The translations under genes and the position numbers were made by a program. A stretch of 64,000 nt of DNA from Micromonospora lutea (lineage in GTDB: Bacteria > Actinomycetota > Actinomycetes > Mycobacteriales > Micromonosporaceae): NCBI RefSeq assembly GCF_016863535.1, contig NZ_BOPB01000009.1:434001-498000 (forward strand), written 5' to 3'. This document shows, in pieces, positions 9,458 to 16,022 of the stretch. A model generated the notes under the pieces. The model did no database searches and was not told where the DNA came from. It was given only the letters and a program-made list of their open reading frames with translations. Within the stretch, counting starts at the first letter, position 1, and each line of letters begins with the position of its first letter.

Positions 9458-9463
9458 TAGATT
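9458..9463 (+). promoter_or_regulatory. Putative -10 box of the small GTDWVGPG protein gene
   Basis: TAGATT lies 42 bases before the ATG at 9506, which would give a leader of about 36 bases that includes the ribosome site AGGGGGA. No convincing -35 is seen. Confidence 0.35.
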
Positions 9464-9505
9464 CAGGCAGCCGATTCGTCGACCACCGATCAGGGGGACA
9501 GCTCC

Positions 9506-9715
9506 ATGGTGTACGTGATGCTGAAGAGCGACTGGACCGACGGTAACGGGGTCACCCACCCCGCCGGAGACTCGGTGGACGTGGACGCCGCCACCCTCGC
9601 GCAGCTTCAGGCGCAGGGGATCGTTGGCGAGGTGCCCGGTGGTGGCAAGGACGGGACCGACTGGGTCGGACCGGGTGGTACCGACTGGGTCGGCCCGGGC
9701 AGCACCAAGCCCTGA
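9506..9715 (+). CDS. Small acidic protein with tandem GTDWVGPG repeat, unknown function
   Basis: 69 residues; the ATG follows AGGGGGA at seven bases, which supports real translation. The first 42 residues read like a compact beta domain (SDWTDGNGVTHPAGDSVDV...AQGIVGEV), a pattern also seen in small phage-derived proteins. The C-terminus is a glycine-rich tail carrying GTDWVGPG twice in tandem. There is no signal peptide or membrane segment. It is transcribed divergently from the cyclase gene. I do not recognise a characterised family. Confidence 0.7.
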   Translation: MVYVMLKSDWTDGNGVTHPAGDSVDVDAATLAQLQAQGIVGEVPGGGKDGTDWVGPGGTDWVGPGSTKP

Positions 9716-9725
9716 CCGAACATGT

Positions 9726-9763
9726 GCGGGCAGGGCCGGGACGATCGTCCCGGCCCTGCCCGC
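9726..9763. terminator. Perfect 38-base palindrome, bidirectional terminator
   Basis: A 19-base-pair perfect stem centred on GATC lies between two convergent genes (stops at 9715 and 9801). There is no U-tract, as is common for actinobacterial hairpin terminators. Confidence 0.75.
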
Positions 9764-9800
9764 GTACGTCTGCGTCGTCGTGTTGACGGTGCCGGGCGGG

Positions 9801-10493
9801 TCAGCGCTCGTTCATGCCGGCGCGGCGGCGCAGCGCGGGCACGTCGGTGACGACGATCCGTCGGCCCTCGGTACGCAGCCAGCCCCGGTTGGCGAACGAC
9901 CCGATCGCCTGGTTGACGCTCTGCCGGGAGCCACCGGCCATCTCGGCGAGCTGGCTCTGGTTCAGCTCTATGGTGATCATCGGGGCCTGGCTCTCACCGG
10001 CCAGCCGGACCAGTGTCTTGGCGACCCGGCCGGGCAGGTCGAGGAAGACGTGGTCGGCGTTCTGCTCGGTCAGCCGGCGGATCAGCGCACCGAGGGACCG
10101 CATCACCGCGTCCAGGATGCGGGCGTTCGAGTGCACCAGCTCCATGAACGCCGGCCGGGACAACGCCAGCGCGGCAGTGTCCTCGATCGCCTCCGCCGAG
10201 GTCGACCGGGTCGAGGCGTCCAGTAGGGAAACCTCGCCGAGCACGTCCGGCGGTCGCATCACGGTCAGAATCGCCCGCTCGCCGGTGGGCGCGGTACGGA
10301 ACACCGCCACCGCGCCCCGCCGCAGGATGATCAGCGACTCGCCCGGGTCGTTCTCCACGAACAGCAGCTGACCCTTGCGGTACGTCCGGGGCACCGCTGC
10401 GGCAACCACCCGCTGACGTACCTCCGGCTCGAGTCCGGCGAACATGTCGACGCCGGTGAGCGCGTCGCCCGGCTCCGGCAGGCGCATTTCCAC
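9801..10493 (-). CDS. Crp/Fnr-family transcriptional regulator
   Basis: 230 residues. The N-terminal cyclic-nucleotide-binding domain includes RKGQLLFVENDPGESLII and the phosphate-binding-cassette-like GEVSLLDASTRSTSA with its arginine. The C-terminal winged helix contains LNQSQLAEMAGGSRQSVNQAIG followed by ANRGWLRTEGRRIVV. It is related in layout to GlxR/Crp of actinobacteria, but the recognition helix (SRQSVNQ) differs from the usual SRETVNK, so I would not call it the GlxR orthologue. GTG at 10493 is preceded by GGAGGGG. A cyclase gene lies one kilobase away, so cAMP control is plausible. Confidence 0.9.
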   Translation of the reverse strand: MEMRLPEPGDALTGVDMFAGLEPEVRQRVVAAAVPRTYRKGQLLFVENDPGESLIILRRGAVAVFRTAPTGERAILTVMRPPDVLGEVSLLDASTRSTSAEAIEDTAALALSRPAFMELVHSNARILDAVMRSLGALIRRLTEQNADHVFLDLPGRVAKTLVRLAGESQAPMITIELNQSQLAEMAGGSRQSVNQAIGSFANRGWLRTEGRRIVVTDVPALRRRAGMNER

Positions 10494-10756
10494 GGCCCCA
10501 CCCCTCCCCGGTCAAGGACCCCAACTCGCTCACCGGGTGAGCCTGGCGGCCCTGACGGGGTGATCCGACACCCGTTCGGCGTCCGGCAGCGGTAACACAT
10601 CAGATCATGACGGTCCGGTCGCGTGCTGTACACCCCTCAAACCACTTCCGTGACCGGTTCGAGCTGCGGCGTGACCTCGCGGCGGCGCGTGGAAGCGCTC
10701 CCGGTGTCGCCGACCCGATCGACGGGCCGCGGTGACCGTCGGCGAGGATGGTCCCG

Positions 10757-11254
10757 ATGGCCTACCGCTACTTCTACGACTGTGAGTTCATCGAGGACGG
10801 CCGGACCGTCGAGCTGGTCTCGATCGGCGTCGTCGATGAGCACGGCCGCGAGTTCTACGCGGTCTCCACCGAGTTCGACGCGTCCCGGGCGGTGCCCTGG
10901 GTCCGCCGCAACGTGCTGGACAAGCTGCCGTCTCCGGCCGACCGGTCCTGGCGGTCCCGGGAGCGCATCCGCGACGACCTGTACGAGTTCCTGGTCGAAC
11001 CGATCCGGGGGCGCTCCGGTGCGGAGCTGGAGCTGTGGGCCTGGTACGCGGCGTACGACCACGTGGCGTTGGCGCAGTTGTGGGGCGCGATGCCGGCGCT
11101 GCCCCGGGAGATCCCCCGGTACACCAAGGAGCTGCGGCAGCTCTGGGACGACCGGGGTCGCCCCCCGCTGCCGAACGCCGCGGCGGCCCGGCACGACGCC
11201 TTGGTCGACGCCCGGCACAACCTGGCCCGGTGGCGGGCGATGACCGGTTCGTGA
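10757..11254 (+). CDS. 3'-5' exoribonuclease, Rv2179c-like (DEDDh)
   Basis: 165 residues. The start MAYRYFYDCEFIEDGRTVEL is nearly that of M. tuberculosis Rv2179c, a DEDDh exonuclease acting on RNA 3' ends. Acidic metal ligands are visible in YDCEF, in AAYDHVALAQ and near the C-terminus in HDALVDARHN, which carries the final H and D. Length matches the family. ATG 10757 is preferred over ATG 10748, since GAGG lies nine bases upstream and the homologue begins there. A GAGGAT hexamer eight bases before the start could also be a leaderless -10. Confidence 0.88.
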   Translation: MAYRYFYDCEFIEDGRTVELVSIGVVDEHGREFYAVSTEFDASRAVPWVRRNVLDKLPSPADRSWRSRERIRDDLYEFLVEPIRGRSGAELELWAWYAAYDHVALAQLWGAMPALPREIPRYTKELRQLWDDRGRPPLPNAAAARHDALVDARHNLARWRAMTGS

Positions 11255-11360
11255 GATTCGGTACTTCGGTGGTTTGACCCGTGCTGTTGCGGGCACCGGA
11301 GTTTCGCCACCGGCCGAGGCGAGGGAGTGCCGGCGTGAACAGGCGCAGGGGAGTACCGAC

Positions 11361-11855
11361 GTGAGCGGTGGAGTGATCGGTGGCCGACAGGCCCGCGCCC
11401 GCATCACCGAGTTGATCCGCGCGTCGCGGATCTGCACACTGACCACGATCTCCCTCGACGGTCGACTGGTGGGCCGGCCGATGACCCTCCAGCGGGCGGA
11501 GTTCGACGGGCAGCTGTGGTTCCACGCGAACGCCGCTTCGTCGACCGTCCGACAGGTGCGGGTCAACCCGGAGGTCGTGCTGAGCCTGCACGATCCGCAG
11601 GCGCAGGTCTGGGCGTCGATCACCGGCAGCGCCCGGGACGACCATGACCAGGCACGCGCCGAGCGGTTGTGGCACCCGGGGCTGGCCGCGTGGTTCCCGG
11701 ACGGTCCGGCCACGGCCGGTCTCACGCTGATCGCTGTGCACCCCACCGCCGCGCGATGCTGGGACGCGCGGGGCGGCCAGGTCGACCTGATCGGTCCGGT
11801 CGGCGCGGCGTCGAGCGGTGGGCCGCCGGCCGATCGTCGCGAGGAAGGCTACTGA
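11361..11855 (+). CDS. Pyridoxamine 5'-phosphate oxidase-fold flavin-binding protein
   Basis: 164 residues from the GTG at 11361, which has AGGGGAG eight bases upstream; the frame is open further 5' without support. It has the split-barrel order of general stress protein 26-like proteins: ICTLTTISLDGRLVGRPM, LWFHANAASSTVRQVRVNPEVVLSLHD, WASITGSARDDHD and a C-terminal ARCWDARGG. Such proteins bind FMN or F420, and most have no defined substrate. Confidence 0.82.
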   Translation: MSGGVIGGRQARARITELIRASRICTLTTISLDGRLVGRPMTLQRAEFDGQLWFHANAASSTVRQVRVNPEVVLSLHDPQAQVWASITGSARDDHDQARAERLWHPGLAAWFPDGPATAGLTLIAVHPTAARCWDARGGQVDLIGPVGAASSGGPPADRREEGY

Positions 11856-11956
11856 CCGGTAGTGGGTCGCGGTGTGGGCCGCACCGAGCTGCGACTACAG
11901 TTCGTAGGGACGGCCCGCCCCGGGCCGGCAACGGTGCCGAGGTCCGCGCTGACACA

Positions 11957-11962
11957 TATCCT
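11957..11962 (+). promoter_or_regulatory. Putative -10 box of pfkA
   Basis: TATCCT lies 49 bases before the pfkA ATG, predicting a leader of about 43 bases that includes the AGGAGG ribosome site. No clear -35 is seen. Confidence 0.45.
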
Positions 11963-12011
11963 GGGGCTTGATCGGGCTTGACCAGATGCTCCCCAGGAGG
12001 ATGAGCAGATC

Positions 12012-13040
12012 ATGCGTATCGGCGTGCTCACCGGCGGCGGCGACTGCCCCGGTCTCAACGCGGTCATCCGGGCGGTGGTCCGTAAGGGCGTCGCCAGCTA
12101 CGGCCACGAGTTCGTGGGTTTCCGGGACGGTTGGAAGGGTCCGCTGGAGGGGCTGTCCCGCCCGCTCGGCATCGCGGAGGTCCGCGGCATCCTGCCCCGT
12201 GGCGGCACGATCCTCGGCTCCTCCCGGACCAATCCTTTCAAGATTGAGAACGGCGTCGAGCGGATCAAGGACAACCTGGCCGCGCAGGGCGTCGACGCAC
12301 TCATCGCGATAGGCGGTGAGGACACCCTCGGTGTCGCCACCAAGCTCCACGAGCTGGGCGTCAACGTCATCGGCGTGCCGAAGACCATCGACAACGACCT
12401 TGGCGCGACCGACTACACGTTCGGCTTCGACACCGCAGTCAACATCGCCATGGAGGCGATCGACCGGCTGCACACCACCGCCGAGAGCCACCACCGCACC
12501 CTGGTGGTCGAGGTGATGGGCCGGCACGCCGGCTGGATCGCCCTGCACGCCGGCCTGGCCGGCGGCGCCAACGTGATCCTGCTGCCGGAGCGGCAGTTCG
12601 ACGTCGAACAGGTCGCCGGCTACGTCGAGAAGCGCTTCCAGCACCAGTACGCGCCGATCGTCGTGGTCGCCGAGGGCGCGCAGCCGCTGGAGGGCCAGAT
12701 GGTCCTGCAGAACCAGGAACTGGACGCTTTCGGGCACGTGCGGCTCGGCGGCATCGGCCAGTGGCTGGCCCAGCAGCTGGAGGCCAAGACCGGCAAGGAG
12801 GCCCGCACGGTCGTGCTCGGCCACATCCAGCGCGGCGGCACCCCCACCGCGTTCGACCGGGTGCTCGCCACCCGGCTGGGCCTGCACGCCATCGACGCCG
12901 CGCACGAGGGCGACTGGGGCAAGATGGTCGCGATGCAGAGCACCGACATCGTCCGCGTCCCGCTCGCCGACGCGACCGCCGAGCTGAAGACCGTTCCGCT
13001 GGAGCGGTACGCCGAGGCTGAGGTCTTCTTCGGCAGCTGA
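12012..13040 (+). CDS. pfkA: 6-phosphofructokinase with PPi-type active-site residues
   Basis: 342 residues, a complete PfkA-fold enzyme that phosphorylates fructose-6-phosphate at C1 in glycolysis. GGGDCPGLNAVIR (8-20) forms the phosphoryl-donor loop, TIDND (125-129) carries the catalytic aspartate, and MGRHAGWIA and the RGGTP segment are present. At the donor-specificity positions it has GGEDT (D104) and PKTIDND (K124), where ATP enzymes carry Gly at both. The whole sequence is very close to the PPi-dependent enzyme of Amycolatopsis methanolica. PPi use, and hence reversibility, is therefore likely. AGGAGG lies upstream of the ATG. Confidence 0.96.
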   Translation: MRIGVLTGGGDCPGLNAVIRAVVRKGVASYGHEFVGFRDGWKGPLEGLSRPLGIAEVRGILPRGGTILGSSRTNPFKIENGVERIKDNLAAQGVDALIAIGGEDTLGVATKLHELGVNVIGVPKTIDNDLGATDYTFGFDTAVNIAMEAIDRLHTTAESHHRTLVVEVMGRHAGWIALHAGLAGGANVILLPERQFDVEQVAGYVEKRFQHQYAPIVVVAEGAQPLEGQMVLQNQELDAFGHVRLGGIGQWLAQQLEAKTGKEARTVVLGHIQRGGTPTAFDRVLATRLGLHAIDAAHEGDWGKMVAMQSTDIVRVPLADATAELKTVPLERYAEAEVFFGS

Positions 13041-13048
13041 TCGTCGTT

Positions 13049-13089
13049 CCGGCGTCGCGGTCGGGCCGCCTGGCCCGCCGCGACGCCGG
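13049..13089 (+). terminator. Hairpin terminator after pfkA
   Basis: CCGGCGTCGCGG (13049-13060) pairs perfectly with 13078-13089, with a nested GGGCC/GGCCC stem in the loop. It starts nine bases after the pfkA stop. Confidence 0.6.
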
Positions 13090-13110
13090 CCCACGAAGGG
13101 GGTACGCCAG

Positions 13111-13929
13111 GTGTCACCCGGGGTGCACACCGTCGCGGTGATCGGGGCGGGCAAGATCGGCGAGCTGATGCTCTCCGGGCTGCTGCGGTCGGGCTGGCCG
13201 GTGGACCGCCTGCTGGCGACCGCTCGCCGTCCGGCTCGCGCCGAGGAACTGGCCGCCCGCTACGGCGTGCGGGTGGTGGACAATCTCACCGCCGTGCACG
13301 AGGCCGAGGTGCTGGCCGTCTCGGTGAAGCCGCAGGACGCCGCCGCGCTGCTGGACGAGATCGGGCCGAAGGTGCCCTCCGGCAAGCTGCTCGTCTCACT
13401 CTGCGCCGGCCTGCCCAGCAGCTTCTTCAGCCGCCGGCTGCCCGAGGGCACCCCGGTGGTGCGGGTCATGACCAACACCCCCGCCCTGGTGGACCAGGCG
13501 ATGACCGCGATCTCGGCGGGCGCGTACGCCACCGGTGAGCACCTGGCGCTGGCCGAGGAGATGTTCAAGCCGCTGGGCGCGACGATCCGGGTGCCGGAAA
13601 CCCAGCAGGACGCGGTGACCGCCCTGTCCGGATCCGGTCCGGCCTACTTCTACCTGCTGGTCGAGGCGATGACCGACGCCGGCATCCTGCTCGGCCTGCC
13701 CCGCCAGGTGGCGCACGACCTGATCGTGCAGACCGCGATCGGGTCGGCGGTGATGCTGCGCGACTCCGGTGAGCACCCGGTGAAGCTCCGCGAGGCGGTC
13801 ACCTCGCCCGCCGGCACCACCATCTCCGCCATCCGTGAGCTGGAGAACCACGGCGTACGCGCGGCGTTGCTGGCCGCCCTGGAAGCCGCCCGCGACCGGG
13901 CCCGCGAACTCGCCGCCCAGGCCGAGTAG
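13111..13929 (+). CDS. proC: Pyrroline-5-carboxylate reductase
   Basis: 272 residues. It reduces pyrroline-5-carboxylate to L-proline with NAD(P)H, the last step of proline synthesis. The N-terminal Rossmann motif is VAVIGAGKIGELML. The P5C reductase signature region is ALSGSGPAYFYLLVEAMTDAGILLGL, followed by TSPAGTTISAIRELE near the C-terminus. The GTG start follows GAAGGGGG at eight bases. Confidence 0.96.
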   Translation: MSPGVHTVAVIGAGKIGELMLSGLLRSGWPVDRLLATARRPARAEELAARYGVRVVDNLTAVHEAEVLAVSVKPQDAAALLDEIGPKVPSGKLLVSLCAGLPSSFFSRRLPEGTPVVRVMTNTPALVDQAMTAISAGAYATGEHLALAEEMFKPLGATIRVPETQQDAVTALSGSGPAYFYLLVEAMTDAGILLGLPRQVAHDLIVQTAIGSAVMLRDSGEHPVKLREAVTSPAGTTISAIRELENHGVRAALLAALEAARDRARELAAQAE

Positions 13930-13971
13930 ACCTTCGCGCCGGTGCCGTCGTCCCGCGCGGCGGCGGTGGCG

Positions 13972-13977
13972 CATACT
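13972..13977 (+). promoter_or_regulatory. Leaderless -10 box for the DUF2203 gene
   Basis: CATACT ends exactly six bases before the GTG at 13984, placing the expected transcription start on the G of the start codon. The gene has no Shine-Dalgarno. Confidence 0.55.
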
Positions 13978-13983
13978 GGCGCG

Positions 13984-14334
13984 GTGTTCACTCTCGCCCA
14001 GGCTCGGCACCTGGTAGCCACCCTGCATCCCCGGATCGACGAGCTGATCCGGGTCCGGGCCGACCTGGCCGAGTTGCAGGCCGACCTGACCGCACACGGG
14101 CTCAGCGCGCTCGGTGGCCGAGCCGAGGTCAAAGGCCTGGAGGCCCGGCTGTACGCGGTCCTCGACGAGATCCAGCAGCACGGCATCGAGGTCAAGAGCG
14201 TCGCGCCGGTGCTGCTCGACTTCCCCGGTGAACGCGAGGGTCGGCAGGTGCTCTGGTGCTGGCTGGAGGGCGACACCGACGTGCGCTGGTACCACCGCGC
14301 CGACTGCGGCTTCGCCGGCCGCCGCCCGATCTGA
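13984..14334 (+). CDS. DUF2203 family protein
   Basis: 116 residues beginning FTLAQARHLVATLHPRIDELI, the usual start of DUF2203. A central helical segment (LADLQ-type repeats, VKGLEARLYAVLDEIQQHGIEVKS) is followed by the conserved C-terminus LLDFPGEREGRQVLWCWLEGD...WYHRADCGFAGR. The family is widespread but uncharacterised. The GTG at 13984 is preferred because it matches family N-termini and a leaderless -10 fits exactly. Confidence 0.85.
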   Translation: MFTLAQARHLVATLHPRIDELIRVRADLAELQADLTAHGLSALGGRAEVKGLEARLYAVLDEIQQHGIEVKSVAPVLLDFPGEREGRQVLWCWLEGDTDVRWYHRADCGFAGRRPI

Positions 14335-14363
14335 ACGGGTCAACCGGCCAGCGCTGATCCTTG

Positions 14364-14369
14364 TACGCT
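14364..14369 (+). promoter_or_regulatory. Putative -10 box for the SLATT operon
   Basis: TACGCT ends eight bases before the ATG at 14378, giving an almost leaderless transcript that begins with the 33-codon ORF. Confidence 0.45.
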
Positions 14370-14377
14370 AGGACGCG

Positions 14378-14479
14378 ATGACCGAGGCTGTCCTCATGGG
14401 ACGTTCGGATTCACCGGTTCTCGAACCGCCACCCGGCCACGGGCCACTCCACGAGGCACGATCGGACGAATCGCGATGA
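14378..14479 (+). CDS. 33-residue ORF coupled to the SLATT gene
   Basis: A short frame MTEAVLMGRSDSPVLEPPPG... of 33 codons. It starts two bases after the predicted transcription start and ends in an ATGA overlap with the SLATT start (14476-14479). The SLATT gene has no good ribosome site of its own, so translation of this ORF may be needed to load ribosomes on it. It has no recognisable domain. It may be a leader ORF, a small partner protein, or a chance frame. Confidence 0.4.
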   Translation: MTEAVLMGRSDSPVLEPPPGHGPLHEARSDESR

Positions 14480-15144
14480 CGGACGACGCCGTCGACGGAG
14501 CAGGTCGGCGCATACCGCGACGGGACATGATCAGCCGCCCCTTTCCCGACCTGACCGGGCAACAGCCCACGGCCATCCTCAACAGCCTCCGCGAATGGGC
14601 GGAGGGCCAGGCTGAGGACACCATCGCGTGGTACCTGCGCGACAAGGCGGCGCGCCGCAGGATCTCTCGGCTGCTCCGCGGATGCGCGATCCTGCTCGGG
14701 GTCGCCGGGGGAGTGGTGCCACTGGCCAGCGCCGCAGGCGTCGGTAACGGTGCGAGTTGGGGCTACGTGCTGCTCGCCATGGCGGGTGGGTGTCTGGCCT
14801 TCGACCACTTCTTCGGGCTGTCGTCGGCGTGGATGCGCGACATCGCCACCGCGCAGGCGCTGCAACGAGCGCTCACCGAGTTCCGGCTGGACTGGGCGAC
14901 CACCGGTCTGCGTACCGAGACCGACGGCGCATACGGTCCGGTGGGACCGGAGGTGGCGAAGCAGCGTGAGGAGCTCATCCGAACCCTGGTCACCCGGACC
15001 TCCGAGCTGGTGGAAGCGGAGACCGGCGAGTGGCTGAGCGAGTTTCGGACCAACATCGGCGACCTGAACCGGCGAAGCGAATGGACGGCCTCGTCAGCTC
15101 AGCCCTCCACCGACCCAGCCCTGAGACAGTCGGGCTCCAGCTGA
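14476..15144 (+). CDS. SLATT-type two-transmembrane protein (putative effector)
   Basis: 222 residues. A soluble N-terminus with a helical segment (LREWAEGQAEDTIAWYLRDK) leads to two closely spaced membrane helices (about 66-90 and 94-118). A helical C-terminus ends in ETGEWLSEFRTNIGDL. This matches the architecture of SLATT domains, which were described computationally as pore-forming effectors linked to SMODS nucleotide-signalling defence systems. No SMODS or SLOG gene is seen here. Its 3' end overlaps the convergent HAD gene by 46 bases. The family call is by architecture, not by search. Confidence 0.65.
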   Translation: MTDDAVDGAGRRIPRRDMISRPFPDLTGQQPTAILNSLREWAEGQAEDTIAWYLRDKAARRRISRLLRGCAILLGVAGGVVPLASAAGVGNGASWGYVLLAMAGGCLAFDHFFGLSSAWMRDIATAQALQRALTEFRLDWATTGLRTETDGAYGPVGPEVAKQREELIRTLVTRTSELVEAETGEWLSEFRTNIGDLNRRSEWTASSAQPSTDPALRQSGSS

Positions 15145-16022
15145 ACAGCCCCGGCGGGTGAGGCGAAGGTGTAGTGCTCGCACAGCTCATCAAAGGCGTC
15201 CAGGACAACGTCCGGCGCGTACTGCGGTGACTCGGCGTCTGCGTTCTCGACCGCGTTGACGGCCGATGGATCCCAGTGGGACAGGGCGACGAGGTCGCGC
15301 CAGAGGTGGGGGTCGTGGTGGGTGCCGTAGCGTGCCCACGCGGCCAGCATCCCCGCCCGCTTGGCCATCGTCACGTCCTTGCTCAGGTTGTCACCCACGT
15401 AGAGGCAACGGTAGGGCGGAACGCCGAGTTGGTCGGAGATCTGGCGAGCGATCTCCGGGTTGGGTTTGCGTGCGGTGGGCGGAAGCACCCGGGCCCTGAT
15501 GGTGTCTTGTTTCCGCTCTCCATCGGTGCTCAAGGGGTGTGGAAGCCCGACGAAACGAGGTGCGTAGATCGCTTCCAATGTCGTGTCGAGCCCAAGCGAT
15601 CTGGCCCGGCTGTTGATGTTCACGTCCTTGGCCTCGGTGTGACCTACGACCCGGCAGCCGGCGGCGCGGACTGCTGCCAAAGTGGCAGCCACACCTGGAT
15701 AGAGGTGTAGGCGGTCGCGGCGGACCTCGTTGAACGCGGTGAAGGCAGGCAGTAGGTGCTCGTGCCGGACCCGCCGGCTCATTCCGGGCAGACAACGTTC
15801 GGCGGTGGTGGTCTCCAACAGCGCGAACGGATGCTCAGTATTGCCATGCCTGCGGTGCACGACCTGGAGATCGCCCCGCAACTCCTGCTCGGACACGCCG
15901 AGAATCTTGGCCGCCACGGTCACCATCGCCTGCACCGCAGGGACGAAATACGCCACCCAATCGTAAAGCGTGTTGTCCATGTCGAGGATGAGCGCGTGCA
16001 CGACCGGGCGGCGGATGGTCAT
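15099..16022 (-). CDS. HAD-superfamily hydrolase
   Basis: 307 residues from the ATG at 16022, which overlaps the upstream stop as ATGA. All four HAD motifs are visible: I ILDMDNTLYDW (nucleophile and acid Asp), II VVGHTEAKD, III the lysine in RKPNPEI, and IV VGDNLSKDVTMAKRAG. It has a helical cap inserted between motifs I and II. It is a likely phosphatase of an unknown small molecule. Being coupled to a metallophosphoesterase suggests that the two act on related phosphoesters. It is longer at the C-terminus than simple phosphatases (about 60 extra residues). Confidence 0.85.
   Translation of the reverse strand: MTIRRPVVHALILDMDNTLYDWVAYFVPAVQAMVTVAAKILGVSEQELRGDLQVVHRRHGNTEHPFALLETTTAERCLPGMSRRVRHEHLLPAFTAFNEVRRDRLHLYPGVAATLAAVRAAGCRVVGHTEAKDVNINSRARSLGLDTTLEAIYAPRFVGLPHPLSTDGERKQDTIRARVLPPTARKPNPEIARQISDQLGVPPYRCLYVGDNLSKDVTMAKRAGMLAAWARYGTHHDPHLWRDLVALSHWDPSAVNAVENADAESPQYAPDVVLDAFDELCEHYTFASPAGAVQLEPDCLRAGSVEG

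Noticed and set aside
10640..10700. tRNA-like GGTTCGA sequence
   Set aside because: GGTTCGAGCTGC occurs near 10660 but no acceptor or anticodon stem can be formed around it. I found no tRNA gene in the window.
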